Shown here: piece by piece, positions 51,648 through 52,404 of the stretch | How positions within the stretch are numbered: the first letter of the stretch is position 1 | How the letters are laid out: each line of letters starts with the position of its first letter | Origin: Pantoea dispersa | GTDB lineage: Bacteria > Pseudomonadota > Gammaproteobacteria > Enterobacterales > Enterobacteriaceae | Direction: 5' to 3' | Assembly (NCBI RefSeq): GCF_014155765.1 | Contig: NZ_SCKT01000008.1 | Span: forward strand, 1 to 52,404 | Length of the DNA: 52,404 nt | The notes under the pieces: model-generated | The model's database searches: none | What the model saw: the letters and a program-made list of their open reading frames with translations, nothing else | Told to the model about the DNA's origin: nothing | Translations under genes and position numbers: made by a program

Positions 51648-51845
51648 AAAAAAACACCTGCCAGAAGCAGGTGTAAGATCAGGTCGGTAAGACAACTGAT
51701 GGTATCCGACTCAACGTAATGTCCTTCTTACTGCAGTAGCGCGTGCACGTTACTGCCAGCTGGACAACGGATACCGTAAGGGGCTCTGCATCATTCCCAG
51801 GTTTATGTTGCATTGGCAAACATAAGAGGTGGAATGAGCATCTAC
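51648..51845 (-). ncRNA. glmZ: Small RNA GlmZ, activator of glmS translation
   Basis: A 198-nt RNA gene on the minus strand beginning GTAGATGCTCATTCCA, the conserved 5' end of GlmZ (E. coli 207 nt). It keeps the internal CTTATGTT and ACGTTGAGT blocks; the latter is near the region that pairs with glmS. The ACACCTGC/GCAGGTGT hairpin plus seven T at 51648-51671 is the terminator. GlmZ, with Hfq, frees the glmS ribosome site, and RapZ with RNase E inactivates it. It is adjacent to hemY, the same place as in E. coli. Confidence 0.93.
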
Positions 51846-51856
51846 GCTGAGATTAT

Positions 51857-51872
51857 TGCACAAAGCGTGCCA
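51857..51872 (-). promoter_or_regulatory. Sigma54 promoter of glmZ
   Basis: TGGCACGCTTTGTGCA on the minus strand matches TGGCAC-N5-TTGCW with a single mismatch. The invariant GG and GC are at the right spacing, and the GC lies 12-13 bp before the GlmZ 5' end. AATAAT between it and the start might also serve as a sigma70 -10. Several enterobacteria are known to use sigma54 for glmY and glmZ. Confidence 0.88.
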
Positions 51873-51946
51873 GAATGGCATGAATCACGGGAAGTTATTT
51901 TATATCAGTCAGTTAGATAATCCCTGCCTGCTAACAGCGGTTACGA

Positions 51947-51964
51947 TGTCGCGAAAACGCGACA
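51947..51964. promoter_or_regulatory. GlrR binding site 1 (glmZ)
   Basis: TGTC-GCGAAAACGC-GACA is an exact match to the TGTC-N10-GACA site of the response regulator GlrR, centred about 110 bp upstream of glmZ. The N10 is itself nearly palindromic (TGTCGCG/CGCGACA). Confidence 0.88.
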
Positions 51965-51978
51965 GACCGGTTTAAAGC

Positions 51979-51996
51979 TGTCTCCGCTGAGCGACA
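51979..51996. promoter_or_regulatory. GlrR binding site 2 (glmZ)
   Basis: TGTC-TCCGCTGAGC-GACA is an exact TGTC-N10-GACA match, centred 32 bp (three helical turns) further upstream than site 1, about -142. Confidence 0.88.
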
Positions 51997-52026
51997 GGCT
52001 GTGCAAGGAAAGGTAAGGCTGTTTAA

Positions 52027-52039
52027 AATCAGCAGGTTA
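52027..52039. promoter_or_regulatory. IHF site in the glmZ control region
   Basis: AATCAGCAGGTTA fits the WATCAR-N4-TTR IHF consensus exactly. It lies between GlrR sites 2 and 3, where IHF bending could bring the activator to sigma54 polymerase. IHF is known to act at the related glmY promoter. The match is short, so a chance hit is possible. Confidence 0.55.
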
Positions 52040-52041
52040 TA

Positions 52042-52059
52042 TGTCGCGTAATAGCGACA
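52042..52059. promoter_or_regulatory. GlrR binding site 3 (glmZ)
   Basis: TGTC-GCGTAATAGC-GACA is an exact TGTC-N10-GACA match centred 63 bp (six helical turns) beyond site 2, about -205 relative to glmZ. Confidence 0.85.
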
Positions 52060-52137
52060 ACTACCTCGACTGCTTTTCCTTCGCTGCGCCCGGCGCAAAC
52101 CTCCTGCGGAGGTTCTCATCCTCTTTTGCTACAGACG

Positions 52138-52168
52138 AAAAAAAACCTGCTTTTTGCAAAGCAGGTTT
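52138..52168 (-). terminator. Terminator of array unit 1
   Basis: AAACCTGC/GCAGGTTT is an 8-bp stem (52143-52150 and 52161-52168) with a 10-nt loop, followed on the minus strand by a T tract to 52138. On the plus strand it also ends in TTTCTT, so it may be bidirectional. It separates tRNA transcription from glmZ. Confidence 0.85.
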
Positions 52169-52304
52169 CTTAAATGATGGCCGGCGAGAGAGGATTACGC
52201 TTCTCTGCGAGAAGCGCCCTGCGGGCCGTTGCTGACGCAACGTTGTCTCGCTTCGCTCGGCTCAAACCTCCTTCGGGGGTTCTCATCCTCTTTTGCTACG
52301 AACG

Positions 52305-52334
52305 AAAAAAGCCCGCTTTTTGCAAAGCGGGCTT
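52305..52334 (-). terminator. Terminator of array unit 2
   Basis: AAGCCCGC/GCGGGCTT is an 8-bp stem (52309-52316 and 52327-52334) whose loop TTTTTGCAAA is identical to that of unit 1. On the minus strand it runs into TTTTTT (52310-52305). The stems differ between units by compensatory changes, so pairing is conserved. Confidence 0.88.
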
Positions 52335-52404
52335 TTCGAATATGGTCGGCGAGAGAGGATTACGCTTCTCTGCGAGAAGCGCCCTGCGGGCCGTTGCTGA
52401 CGCA

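Larger units (their letters stand above)
52081..52404 (-). repeat. Tandem array of tRNA-Pro 3'-end fragments with terminators (rtT-like)
   Basis: Two units of about 167 bp (52081-52247 and 52248-52404, the second cut by the window edge). Each holds, on the minus strand, the 19-nt 3' end of tRNA-Pro(UGG), AATCCTCTCTCGCCGACCA (exact at 52343-52361, one mismatch at 52178-52196). A Rho-independent terminator, a T-arm-like GAGGTTCTCATCCTC segment and a conserved 40-bp spacer follow. E. coli has proM of the argX-hisR-leuT-proM operon in this neighbourhood, so the real tRNA genes should lie to the right. The layout resembles the rtT repeats after E. coli tyrT, which also carry 19 bp of tRNA 3' end. 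Confidence 0.82.

Noticed and set aside
52178-52361. Complete tRNA-Pro gene
   Set aside because: Only the last 19 nt of the tRNA are present in each unit; no anticodon or acceptor 5' strand precedes them.
52081-52404. CRISPR array
   Set aside because: The repeats are 167 bp, contain terminators and tRNA ends and have no short repeat-spacer pattern.

Overview
The window is a conserved chromosomal segment of an enterobacterium. Every long protein is an easily recognised orthologue of an Escherichia coli protein from the hemG-to-hemY region, in almost the same order and orientation. The GC-rich composition, the genes inserted into or lost from the E. coli order, and the sequence divergence point to Erwiniaceae (Pantoea/Erwinia-like). 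That placement is an inference from pattern, not from a search. No prophage, insertion sequence, CRISPR array or secretion or defence island is visible.

Layout, left to right. Positions 1-118 hold a ribosomal RNA P1 promoter firing leftward out of the window, so an rrn operon lies just outside. Then come pepQ-yigZ-trkH-hemG (minus strand), divergent fadBA with a FadR operator, fre-ubiD, an inserted pepE, rfaH, and tatABC plus tatD with a terminator between tatC and tatD. These are followed by ubiE-ubiJ-ubiB and rmuC, an unrecognised TPR/glycosyltransferase-like gene, udp (two CRP sites), the dienelactone hydrolase gene, and divergent metE/metR with MetJ boxes. Next are a DUF1456 gene, bioP, an unusually placed glpT behind a composite regulatory region, yigL-pldB, rhtB, rhtC-recQ-pldA, yigI-rarD, abrB, corA (with a candidate leader peptide), and uvrD with a LexA box. 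The right part holds lptM-dapF-yigA-xerC-yigB, cyaA (UUG start, CRP site) divergent from hemCDXY, and the small RNA gene glmZ. The window ends in a tandem array of tRNA-Pro 3'-end fragments and terminators.

The genes are mostly housekeeping. They cover haem synthesis (hemG, hemC, hemD, hemX, hemY), ubiquinone synthesis (ubiB, ubiD, ubiE, ubiJ, with fre as a flavin reductase), fatty-acid degradation (fadBA), Tat protein export, methionine synthesis, outer-membrane phospholipid turnover (pldA, pldB), amino-acid and ion transport, DNA repair (uvrD, recQ, rmuC) and chromosome dimer resolution (xerC).

The most interesting parts are non-coding. They are: (1) glmZ with a sigma54 element, three exact TGTC-N10-GACA GlrR boxes in near-helical phase and an IHF site; (2) the rtT-like array of 19-nt tRNA-Pro 3' ends; (3) the glpT upstream region with Pho-box-like repeats overlapping a CRP-like palindrome; (4) the corA leader with small ORFs and a strong hairpin; (5) two REP-like paired GTAG palindromes. 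The TPR/glycosyltransferase-like gene between rmuC and udp is the best candidate for an undescribed protein function. I found no clearly new multi-gene system.
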